Shown: positions 1-4,771, numbered from the stretch's first letter. The stretch is DNA of 6,216 nt from Methanomicrobiales archaeon (GCA_012798365.1 JAAZNH010000287.1:1-6216); one strand, 5' to 3'. The notes: generated from the letters alone by a model not told the origin. Program-made: numbers and translations.

Positions 1-182
1 AGCGGGCCGAGCTGGTCCATGCCCTCAGAGAATGCCCCGACGCCCGGCAGCACAAGCCCATCAGCACTGGCAATGTCGGCGATGTCACTGGTGATAACTG
101 CCTGGGCACCGGCTTTCTCCAGACCCCGGATCACACTTCGCAGGTTTCCAAGACCGTAATCAATAATGGCTATCTTCGTCAT
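1..182 (-). CDS. hisH: Imidazole glycerol phosphate synthase glutaminase subunit HisH (5' part only)
   Basis: This is the N-terminal 60 codons of HisH, the glutamine amidotransferase subunit of imidazole glycerol phosphate synthase. It hydrolyses glutamine and passes ammonia to HisF for the fifth step of histidine biosynthesis in the cytoplasm. The translation opens MTKIAIIDYGLGNLRSV, where DYGxGNLxS is the family N-terminal signature. It continues to LVLPGVGAF (residues 43-51), the class-I amidotransferase oxyanion-hole strand. The catalytic Cys and the His/Glu pair would lie beyond the left edge, so activity cannot be judged. The start at 182 is supported by an AAGGAGG site just upstream, inside the 3' end of the preceding gene. 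The 23-bp overlap with that gene implies a shared transcript and coupled translation. Family assignment is secure; the gene is cut only by the window. Confidence 0.95.
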   Translation of the reverse strand, partial: MTKIAIIDYGLGNLRSVIRGLEKAGAQAVITSDIADIASADGLVLPGVGAFSEGMDQLGP

Positions 183-1572
183 CCTTTCCTCCTTCACGCA
201 GCCTCCAGCGGCTTTCGGTAATCCATGAATCCGGTAGTCCCCGGGCTGCCTGCGACTGGCGGAGCCGGGCAGTCCAGCCCTGCCAGAGGTCGGGGTGGGA
301 CTCCTCGATCATGTGAATCAATGCCATATCGCTGGACGGGCACATGAAACATCCGATCCGGTCCAGGCCCTGTGCGTAGAGTATATTGTACGGCGCCTTT
401 TCCCGGAAGATATAGAGCCAGACATGTAGCGCTGTCCAGTTATGGATAGGGGCTGCCGAGAGCTGGACCGGGACATTCCGGTTGCGCCAGACCCGGTCGC
501 TCCTGGCGCGGGTGGCGGATTCATAGCGCCGCTGGCCGATGAACGAGAGGCACTCGCCCCATTTTTCTTTGATCAGGTCGCCGACCGGTGTCAGTTTGCA
601 GACCTTGCAACACCAGCGGGCATTGACGGCGGGCGGGCCCTGTTTTTCAAACGTCTGCCAGAAGGTGGTGTTGCCATCCGTCCGGATGATCTCAAGACCG
701 TATTGTTCTGAGACGGCATCCACGTTTGCATAGGTTTCTGGAAATTCGAGGCCGGTATCGGCAAAGAGCATCGGGATCTTCCCCAGCGCTTTTGTGACAA
801 CAAGCATCGTGGCAAGACTGTCCTTTCCACCGGAATAGGAGACGTTGGGCTGGAGCCGGGGGTTCCGGTTTGCCACATCCATGACAAACTGGATCGCCTC
901 ACCCTCGGCCCGCTCCAGTACGTCCGCGTTTGCCCGGACGGCATCGTCCCATGATGCAGCGCCCGGCACTACCTGTGATGCAATGTTGCGTCTTGTGCGG
1001 ACGATTGCGCCTTTCTTCATCTCCCGTGCTTCGGCGGCACTGACTTTTGCCCGCCCGACGCCAATACAGGTCCGGTCCGGTCCGAGGATGAAGACCTCAT
1101 CGCCTGCCTGTACATGATCCTCAACAAACGTGACGCCCGGTGCAAGCACACTCATGCCCTGGTCCCGGATGAACGGAATGGCATCTTCACTGACAAGCAC
1201 GTACCGCTTCGTGGGTGAAAAGATGGCGCAGGCTTCCGGCCGGGGCACCGGCTCCCAGGCGCGCTTGTCCGGGAAATACCGGATAATGCCGGCAACACCG
1301 CCGCCGACAATGACCTCTTCCATCCGGTCGTTGTCCGGCACCTTGTTGAGGAGGGCGATGTGGCCTTCCGGGATAAGGTCATCCCCGAAATGATCGCGGT
1401 AGATCCGGTTGATCAGCGCAACATCCGCAGGAAATGCCGGGCGGGAATCACCCGGGGGAGTAACCTTCACTTCGCGGGTGGCGGCACCGCAGGCACACTG
1501 TTTTGCCAGTACCGGGGTGTGGCAGTGGTCGCACCAGCGCAGCAGCATCTTTCCAAGATAGATCGGGCGCAT
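160..1572 (-). CDS. PUA domain / PP-loop 'phosphoadenosine phosphosulfate reductase-like' protein with Fe-S type cysteines
   Basis: A 470-aa cytoplasmic protein of the archaeal PAPS-reductase-like family. From the N-terminus: a small zinc-ribbon-like segment (C14, C17, C26, C28); a linker; a PUA-like domain at about 122-198 (starting KRYVLVSEDA, with GVGRAKVS and ending IVRTRR), a fold that normally binds RNA; then an adenine-nucleotide alpha-hydrolase domain from about 220 with PP-loop SGGKDS (247-252) and LFADTGLEFPET. The Cys-Cys at 321-322, C325, and C408-x2-C411 reproduce the CC...CxxC layout that holds a [4Fe-4S] cluster in adenylylsulfate reductases (86-residue step between the pairs). 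The C-terminal ECGxH catalytic motif of true sulfonucleotide reductases is absent, and SGGKDS is typical of ATP-pyrophosphatases. Sulfate assimilation is therefore doubtful; RNA thiolation or another sulfur transfer is an alternative (inference). The start at 1572 gives MRPIYLGKMLLRW; M9 at 1548 is possible. It overlaps hisH by 23 bp. Confidence 0.85.
   Translation of the reverse strand: MRPIYLGKMLLRWCDHCHTPVLAKQCACGAATREVKVTPPGDSRPAFPADVALINRIYRDHFGDDLIPEGHIALLNKVPDNDRMEEVIVGGGVAGIIRYFPDKRAWEPVPRPEACAIFSPTKRYVLVSEDAIPFIRDQGMSVLAPGVTFVEDHVQAGDEVFILGPDRTCIGVGRAKVSAAEAREMKKGAIVRTRRNIASQVVPGAASWDDAVRANADVLERAEGEAIQFVMDVANRNPRLQPNVSYSGGKDSLATMLVVTKALGKIPMLFADTGLEFPETYANVDAVSEQYGLEIIRTDGNTTFWQTFEKQGPPAVNARWCCKVCKLTPVGDLIKEKWGECLSFIGQRRYESATRARSDRVWRNRNVPVQLSAAPIHNWTALHVWLYIFREKAPYNILYAQGLDRIGCFMCPSSDMALIHMIEESHPDLWQGWTARLRQSQAARGLPDSWITESRWRLREGGKDDEDSHY
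188..194 (-). promoter_or_regulatory. Shine-Dalgarno site of hisH
   Basis: AAGGAGG on the minus strand lies 5 nt before the hisH ATG at 182, inside the last codons of the upstream gene. It fixes the hisH start and indicates translation from a shared mRNA. Confidence 0.8.
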
Positions 1573-1594
1573 CTTCTCTATGGTTTCGCGCCGG

Positions 1595-1610
1595 AAGGAT
1601 AAAAAAAGTA
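1595..1610 (-). promoter_or_regulatory. Possible TATA-like element upstream of the PUA/PP-loop gene
   Basis: The minus strand reads TACTTTTTTTATCC about 25-38 nt before the ATG at 1572. Archaeal TATA boxes sit about 25 nt before the transcription start, so this would give a leaderless or very short-leader mRNA, consistent with no clear Shine-Dalgarno site at that ATG. The element is degenerate and no BRE is obvious, so the call is weak. Confidence 0.25.
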
Positions 1611-1702
1611 GCAGGTTTTTCCCGTTCGTTCACCAGACGGATGTGTTGTGGCTGTGCCTGCAGGGCCTGGGCCGGGCCGGGGGTATCAGGGAGCATTGAT
1701 AA

Positions 1703-1708
1703 CCCTCC
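1703..1708 (-). promoter_or_regulatory. Orphan Shine-Dalgarno site (GGAGGG) before an upstream ATG
   Basis: GGAGGG on the minus strand sits 6 nt before an ATG at 1694-1696. That ATG opens a frame of 82 codons running into the PUA/PP-loop gene in another frame and stopping at 1448. It is a better ribosome site than the one at the annotated ATG (1572). It could be a translated leader, or a chance match in a GC-rich gap; the encoded peptide resembles nothing I recognise. Confidence 0.3.
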
Positions 1709-1733
1709 ATCGTCAAATAAATAACAGAAACAT

Positions 1734-1994
1734 ATGATCGATCCGTGGTTTTTTGCCGCATTCTGCCTCTGTCTCCTGGCAGTTGGTGCACTTGTCCGGG
1801 TAGTCCGGATTCCCGTAATCTACGACCGTCTTGTGGCAGCAACCGTGACCATCACCATCGCCGCCTCAGCCGGCCTTCTCGTGTGCATCGGGTCCGGGAA
1901 CCTCCTCATTCTCGATATCACGATTGTCATTGTCCTTCTGGCTTTTGCCGCGGTTATCGCGTCGGGTGCCGGCGCAGAGGAGGCACGTACATGA
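1734..1994 (+). CDS. mrpF: MrpF/MnhF-like membrane subunit of a cation/proton antiporter (or MbhB-like hydrogenase subunit)
   Basis: An 86-aa integral membrane protein of normal MrpF size with three predicted helices, about 5-23, 34-54 and 58-78. It matches the family in the charged loop IYDRLVA (D31, R32; commonly 'xDRVVA' in MrpF) and in the third-helix motif LLILDITIVIVLLAF (D61; 'LLDIALVLALLGF' type). MrpF is a small subunit of multi-subunit Na+(K+)/H+ antiporters, and the same module (MbhB) occurs in membrane-bound hydrogenases of archaea. The start at 1734 is forced, because an in-frame stop lies at 1722-1724. There is no Shine-Dalgarno site before it, only the AT-rich stretch CAAATAAATAACAG, so initiation may be leaderless. 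It overlaps mrpG by ATGA. No mrpE or large antiporter subunit is nearby. Family assignment is good; which complex it joins is unknown. Confidence 0.8.
   Translation: MIDPWFFAAFCLCLLAVGALVRVVRIPVIYDRLVAATVTITIAASAGLLVCIGSGNLLILDITIVIVLLAFAAVIASGAGAEEART
1977..1983 (+). promoter_or_regulatory. Shine-Dalgarno site of mrpG
   Basis: GAGGAGG lies 7 nt before the ATG at 1991 and inside the end of mrpF. It selects 1991 as the mrpG start rather than any upstream start in the longer open frame that begins at 1745. Confidence 0.8.
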
Positions 1995-2356
1995 CCAGCC
2001 TTATCGCTGATATCCTCATCTATCTCTGCCTCCTTGCCGGGGTCGGGTTCGGGGGAATATCGCTGATGGGTCTTTTGATCTTCCCGGACATCCACAGCCG
2101 GATGTATACCGCCCTCCGGGCCGGGCTCATCAGCATCGCTGCGGTGGTCCTAGCAGCCTGCATCTACGGGATTGCGATGAGCATGGGTGCCGCGGGAGAA
2201 TTATATTTCACGTTCATCATCCACGTGCTCTTCCTTGCCGGAATCGTTGTCGTGGCAGTCCTTGTCATCAACCGGCAGCTCCTGGAAAAGACAAAAGCGC
2301 TTATGTACCGCGGACCGGTGGCGCCTGCTGATGCTGCAGCAAAAAAAGAATCCTGA
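1991..2356 (+). CDS. mrpG: MrpG/MnhG-like membrane subunit of a cation/proton antiporter (or MbhC-like hydrogenase subunit)
   Basis: A 121-aa membrane protein with three predicted helices (about 5-30, 43-64, 72-94) and a hydrophilic, Ala/Lys-rich C-terminal tail. The segment GLLIFPDIHSRMYTALRAG (27-45) is the MrpG hallmark (usually 'RFPDxYTRLHAATKA'), with the FPD and following Arg kept. H78 lies in the third helix where the family often has His. Known role: small subunit of Mrp-type Na+/H+ antiporters, also present as MbhC in archaeal membrane-bound hydrogenases. The open frame extends back to 1745, but 1991 is the correct start: it has a GAGGAGG ribosome site, an ATGA overlap with mrpF, and family-typical length. 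The first 82 codons of the longer frame are a shadow of mrpF. It ends in a T-rich terminator. No other antiporter genes follow; the next gene is convergent. Confidence 0.82.
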   Translation: MTSLIADILIYLCLLAGVGFGGISLMGLLIFPDIHSRMYTALRAGLISIAAVVLAACIYGIAMSMGAAGELYFTFIIHVLFLAGIVVVAVLVINRQLLEKTKALMYRGPVAPADAAAKKES

Positions 2357-2381
2357 TTTTTTTTAAAAATAATTTTTCCGG
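2357..2381. terminator. T-rich bidirectional terminator between convergent genes
   Basis: Eight T follow the mrpG stop directly (2357-2364) with a further T5 at 2373-2377. Read on the minus strand, the same gap gives TTATTTTT (2372-2365) after the stop of the convergent gene. There is no hairpin, which fits archaeal T-tract termination in both directions. Confidence 0.6.
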
Positions 2382-2750
2382 TTAGAAATATTTCTGCTGT
2401 TTTTCAGGCATTTCGTCCTCATCCATTTCGTCCGGGACCGGCTCCAGGAAACAGAGCACGGCAGCAATTCCCAGGAGGAGCACGGCCGGCAGGTAAATGG
2501 TAAACAGGGCAAGCGATCCTGCAAGCGGGATGGAGAGGGTGATGAAGACTGCCGAGAAGATAAGCATGTAGCCGGCGAACCGGGTCTCCTTGTTGGCAAT
2601 CACTGCTCCCATCAGCCCGAGGCTCGAGAAGAGGGCGGCCTGGACACCGGATAAGGTGACATCACTTGCAGTTGCCGTGAAGATAACGTAAACTGCGGTC
2701 AGGATGCCCAGAAATCCCCCGGCAAGCCCCAGAATGAATTGTTTTTTCAT
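2382..2750 (-). CDS. Small four-helix membrane protein, DUF4064-like
   Basis: A 122-aa integral membrane protein of unknown function. Four hydrophobic helices are predicted at about 5-27, 35-52, 58-77 and 79-101, followed by an acidic cytoplasmic-type tail (DEMDEDEMPEKQQ). The layout resembles DUF4064 proteins: short basic N-terminus, helix 1 with GLAGGFLGIL, a second helix rich in Gly/Ala, then IANKETRFAGYMLI. This similarity is recalled, not searched. The frame is open upstream to 3032, but the start at 2750 (MKKQFILGL) is chosen. It gives a clean membrane protein, has GGTAAG 4 nt upstream, and removes a 94-residue Lys/Arg-rich stretch that looks like translated AT-rich intergenic DNA. It stands alone, convergent with mrpG. 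Confidence 0.65.
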   Translation of the reverse strand: MKKQFILGLAGGFLGILTAVYVIFTATASDVTLSGVQAALFSSLGLMGAVIANKETRFAGYMLIFSAVFITLSIPLAGSLALFTIYLPAVLLLGIAAVLCFLEPVPDEMDEDEMPEKQQKYF

Positions 2751-3082
2751 ATTCTTACCGATGTTGTCATCTCCAATAAAGGTTGTCGTAGCTGGTGGCC
2801 CCCGGCCCGTTTTTCGCCCGGAATTCTTTTTTTTGCGGGCACCCTTGCGGCACATGATGCTTTTTACGACCTGATTCTGCGCGACCGTACCGGAAAAAAC
2901 TGCAATTTTGCGAAATATAATTTCTCTGAATACTTGGTATTTTTTCAATCCGGGCGATTTTAGGACAATTGCGCATTTCCTGATGGATCGTGCCAAATCT
3001 TCTTTTTTTGCACAATTGCGGTCAATTTTCATGGCAAAACCGCATGGTTGAGCACCATTCTGTGCCAGAAAACGGCATTGCG
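2751..3082. other. AT-rich intergenic region without a convincing gene
   Basis: About 330 bases separate the minus-strand membrane protein from the 27-codon gene. Contents seen: two T tracts on the plus strand (T8 at 2827-2834, T7 at 3003-3009); a BRE/TATA-like CGAAATATAA at 2911-2920 that sits in an imperfect palindrome (GAAAT/ATTTC arms, 2912-2924) and so could work on either strand; a 9-nt direct repeat ACAATTGCG at 2965-2973 and 3012-3020; and short hairpins TGCGGT/ACCGCA (3017-3022 with 3039-3044) and ATGGT/ACCAT (3044-3058). The minus strand is open through all of it (to 3032), but the product is Lys/Arg-rich and family-less. I do not call a gene. Confidence 0.5.
2775..2780 (-). promoter_or_regulatory. 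Possible TATA element of the small membrane protein gene
   Basis: The minus strand reads CCTTTATTGG here, about 25-30 nt before the ATG at 2750, a spacing that would give a leaderless or near-leaderless transcript. The motif is short and the call is tentative. Confidence 0.25.
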
Positions 3083-3083
3083 A

Positions 3084-3100
3084 CCAAAATATTTATTAAT
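3084..3100 (+). promoter_or_regulatory. Archaeal BRE/TATA promoter of the 27-codon basic peptide gene
   Basis: CCAAAATATTTATTAAT combines a purine/A-rich BRE-like start with a TATTTATTA TATA box, close to methanogen consensus. TATA centre is about 3094, so transcription should start near 3119-3121. That leaves a leader of about 30 nt that includes the Shine-Dalgarno site. A second AT block, GAAAATATAA (3114-3123), is too close to the ribosome site to be the main box. Confidence 0.6.
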
Positions 3101-3135
3101 TCCCAAATTAAGAGAAAATATAACCCTTTCCGGTA

Positions 3136-3142
3136 GGAGGTG
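3136..3142 (+). promoter_or_regulatory. Strong Shine-Dalgarno site of the 27-codon gene
   Basis: GGAGGTG, complementary to the conserved CACCTCC end of 16S rRNA, lies 8 nt before the ATG at 3151. It is among the strongest ribosome sites in the window and is the main reason to accept such a short reading frame. Confidence 0.85.
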
Positions 3143-3150
3143 GATTCCTG

Positions 3151-3234
3151 ATGGCAGCAGCAAAGAAGGCAGCGGCAAAGAAGCCGGAAGCAAAGAAGGC
3201 TCCCGCAAAGAAGGCGGCAGCAAAGAAGAAATAA
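3151..3234 (+). CDS. 27-aa lysine/alanine-rich basic peptide of five tandem xxAKK repeats (histone H1-tail-like)
   Basis: The frame encodes Met, five tandem pentapeptides ending in AKK, then Lys and stop. The two leading residues of the repeats are AA, AA, PE, AP and AA. Composition is 12 Ala, 11 Lys, 2 Pro, 1 Glu and 1 Met, net charge about +10, with no aromatic or Cys. At DNA level these are five 15-bp units (3154-3228), and the last 9 bp, GCAAAGAAG, are identical in all five. Such Ala/Lys/Pro runs form the basic tails of eukaryotic histone H1, mycobacterial HupB and other bacterial H1-like proteins, where they bind and compact DNA; here the tail is the whole protein. Reality is supported by the promoter at 3084, GGAGGTG at ideal spacing and the terminator at 3322-3350. 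It stands alone. Nucleic-acid binding is inferred; a shorter relic of a longer gene is possible, but nothing in the flanks suggests it. Confidence 0.75.
   Translation: MAAAKKAAAKKPEAKKAPAKKAAAKKK
3154..3228 (+). repeat. Five tandem 15-bp coding repeats
   Basis: Units start at 3154, 3169, 3184, 3199 and 3214. Each has six variable bases followed by invariant GCAAAGAAG. The variable bases (GCAGCA, GCAGCG, CCGGAA, GCTCCC, GCGGCA) keep mostly Ala/Pro codons. The pattern suggests growth by in-frame tandem duplication, so copy number may differ between strains. Confidence 0.9.
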
Positions 3235-3321
3235 TCTTCTTACCCAACACTACACTTTTTCTTCGGATTTCCCGGATTTTAATGGTTTTTCACGGACTCT
3301 GGCAGCAATGCTCCTGTTTTC

Positions 3322-3350
3322 CCGGCTATCCTGCCGGATGTCTTTTTTTT
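3322..3350 (+). terminator. Hairpin plus T8 terminator downstream of the 27-codon gene
   Basis: CCGGC (3322-3326) pairs with GCCGG (3333-3337) around a 6-nt loop, and TTTTTTTT follows at 3343-3350. On the plus strand this would end a transcript of about 230 nt started near 3120. A hairpin is not required in archaea, but the T8 tract alone is a plausible terminator. An earlier T5 at 3256-3260 may stop part of the transcripts. Confidence 0.5.
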
Positions 3351-3354
3351 AAGC

Positions 3355-3365
3355 GGATCACCTCC
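3355..3365 (+). other. Exact copy of the 16S rRNA 3'-end sequence (anti-Shine-Dalgarno)
   Basis: GGATCACCTCC matches the universally conserved 3' end of 16S rRNA; the minus strand reads the full-length Shine-Dalgarno GGAGGTGATCC. No ATG, GTG or TTG follows at usable distance on the minus strand, so it is not a normal ribosome site. Preceding bases do not continue the 16S match, so it is not an rRNA gene fragment of any length. Confidence 0.5.
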
Positions 3366-3406
3366 CGTTCCGGGTGCATAATCCACGGGGATTGAACCGG
3401 GGGTCA

Positions 3407-3427
3407 GGATAAAAAAGAGAAATTCTC
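3407..3427 (-). terminator. Possible T-rich terminator of the GH57-GT4 operon
   Basis: On the minus strand a small palindrome GAGAATTTCTC (3427-3417) runs into T6 (3416-3411) followed by ATCC. It lies about 205 nt beyond the glycosyltransferase stop, giving a long 3' untranslated region. No stronger T tract occurs between them. Confidence 0.3.
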
Positions 3428-3631
3428 ATTGCAGATCCAGCATCGTGAAGGTGCTCTACGTGTGTGGATGAGGGTTACTTGCAGGAATCCGGCGGTGATG
3501 TCTTACGGGCAAATTTCCCCCTGAGCATCAGCATCTTTCGGCAGCGGGGTTCCTGCACCCATCCGTTCTCCCGCTTTGAACACCCTGGTGGCAGTATCAT
3601 TACCCAAAATCATCTCCATTCCCGAACTGTT

Positions 3632-4771
3632 TCATGGGGAACTCCGTGCATAACTCTCAAGCATCCGTTGTCCAATCGGGTCCCAGAGAAAGATGTGGTC
3701 CACCTTGTTCCTCCCCCGCCGGCCCATGGCTTCGGCTTTCCATGGATCGTCAACCAGATTTGCCATGCCCCATGCAAGCGAATCCGGATCCGGATCTGCC
3801 TTGATCCCGTTGATGAAGGGATCAATATTTTCCGAAAGCCCGCCCACGTTCGAAGCTACCACCGGCTTTTCGGCACTCCACGCTTCGAGCAGGACCAGGC
3901 CGAATGGCTCATTCCTGCTTGGTATGACCACAAGATCGCAGGCATTCAGCAGCCGGAGATATTCCGAATCGGCAATGTACCCGACAAAATTCACCGGAAG
4001 GTCCCGCGCCCGTTCCTGGAGATACTGTTTCATGCCCCCGTCCCCGGCCACGATGATCCTGGCATCCCAGCGATGCTGGGAGAGTTTACGGATTGCATCA
4101 ATGAGAAGGTCCGGGCCTTTCTGGTACACGAGCCTCCCGACAAAGAGAATGAGCGGGGTATAGGGATGGAGCCCATAGGCCCGTTTGACCTCGCCAGGGT
4201 CGATTGCGGTACGGTACTGCCCGGGCACTATCCCGTTGGGGACGACATCGCATTTCTCCTCTGGTACATTGTAGAGCTGCATAATCTCGTTCTTGAGGGT
4301 GGCCGAGACCGTTGTGATCCGTTTTGCAATAAGCGCGCCATACCATTCCTTACCCGAGATCTCCCGGTACTCCCACCAGTCCCCGTACTGGTTTCCGTTC
4401 CTGCCGTATTCGGTTGAATGGAAGGTAAGGATGGTTTGCCGGTCCTGCAGGGTGTGGAGCGCCTGTATGGGGTGCCAGTCATGGAAATGAAGGATATCAA
4501 ACCGTTCGGCCCGGTCCGCTTTGCGGAACTGGTCAACCATGATGCTGCTCATGGAGTCGCAGTACTGGATCGTGTTGTTTCCGGATGGCCGGCAGTAATG
4601 ATAATGAACTCCGTTAATGGTCTGGTCCGGGATAAATCCCCGGGTAAAATAATGTACTTCGTGCTGTTTTGCCAGGGTCTCGGCAAGGTTGGTTGCGGCA
4701 CTGGCAAGCCCCCCGACCCGCTCTGCGTACATGGATTCCCATGCAAAGAATGCTAGGTTAAGCGTCTCCAT
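3632..4771 (-). CDS. Glycogen-synthase-like GT4 glycosyltransferase
   Basis: A 379-aa cytoplasmic GT-B glycosyltransferase, full length for family GT4. N-terminal Rossmann half: AFFAWESMYAERVGGLASA with the glycine loop G20-G21; HFHDWHP (95-101), like the H-x-HDW motif of glycogen/starch synthases; TFHSTEYG (116-123). C-terminal nucleotide-sugar half: VVPNGI (176-181), FVGRLVYQKG with R213 and K218 that contact the donor phosphates, VAGDGG (241-246), and E288-PFGLVLL-E296, the retaining E-x7-E motif. Known for the family: transfer of glucose from a nucleotide sugar with retention. Inferred role: glycogen or other alpha-glucan synthesis together with the GH57 gene just upstream, which it overlaps by 19 bp. 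Start at 4771 is supported by GTGATG 4 nt upstream, inside the previous gene, so translation is likely coupled. The acceptor and the donor (ADP- or UDP-glucose) cannot be read from the sequence; trehalose or sucrose-type synthesis is an alternative. Confidence 0.85.
   Translation of the reverse strand: METLNLAFFAWESMYAERVGGLASAATNLAETLAKQHEVHYFTRGFIPDQTINGVHYHYCRPSGNNTIQYCDSMSSIMVDQFRKADRAERFDILHFHDWHPIQALHTLQDRQTILTFHSTEYGRNGNQYGDWWEYREISGKEWYGALIAKRITTVSATLKNEIMQLYNVPEEKCDVVPNGIVPGQYRTAIDPGEVKRAYGLHPYTPLILFVGRLVYQKGPDLLIDAIRKLSQHRWDARIIVAGDGGMKQYLQERARDLPVNFVGYIADSEYLRLLNACDLVVIPSRNEPFGLVLLEAWSAEKPVVASNVGGLSENIDPFINGIKADPDPDSLAWGMANLVDDPWKAEAMGRRGRNKVDHIFLWDPIGQRMLESYARSSP

Larger units (their letters stand above)
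3235..3631. other. Intergenic region between the 27-codon gene and the glycosyltransferase
   Basis: Nearly 400 bases with no supported gene. It holds a T5 tract (3256-3260), a hairpin/T8 terminator (3322-3350), an exact GGATCACCTCC (3355-3365), and a T-rich minus-strand end signal (about 3407-3427). From 3445 a GTG opens VKVLYVCG then stop, and the next frame continues DEGYLQESGGDVL. This faintly recalls a glycosyltransferase N-terminus but has no ribosome site. On the minus strand, 42 in-frame codons follow the glycosyltransferase stop. Neither is strong enough to call. Confidence 0.5.

Noticed and set aside
2751..3032. 94-residue N-terminal extension of the small membrane protein, open to an ATG at 3032
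   Set aside because: The extension is Lys/Arg/Ile-rich AT-driven sequence without a recognisable domain. There is no ribosome site at 3032, and 2750 gives a typical start (MKKQF) with GGTAAG upstream.
2983..3051. 22-codon plus-strand frame MDRAKSSFFAQLRSIF...
   Set aside because: There is no Shine-Dalgarno site before the ATG, it overlaps the T7 tract, and the composition is unremarkable.
3048..3395. 115-aa plus-strand frame with a Gly/Ser/Lys/Glu-rich repeat, and the overlapping minus-strand Leu/Pro/Ser-rich frame 3029-3250
   Set aside because: Both are shadows of the 15-bp repeats of the 27-codon gene read in other frames. The ribosome site and promoter serve the ATG at 3151.
3282..3395. 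37-codon Cys-containing plus-strand frame (MVFHGLWQQCSCF...)
   Set aside because: It spans the hairpin/T8 terminator and has no ribosome site; the cysteines come from GC-rich chance codons.
3385..3410. tRNA T-arm-like string (minus strand GGTTCAATCCCC)
   Set aside because: The bases around the loop do not form a T stem, and no acceptor, D or anticodon arm can be built from the flanks.
3445..3520. Possible decayed glycosyltransferase N-terminus: VKVLYVCG, then stop, then DEGYLQESGGDVL in the next frame
   Set aside because: Only the first few residues look suggestive, there is no ribosome site, and later translation shows nothing of the family.
3464..4417. 317-aa plus-strand frame
   Set aside because: It lies almost wholly antisense to the glycosyltransferase, whose motifs are unmistakable, and its own translation has no family features.
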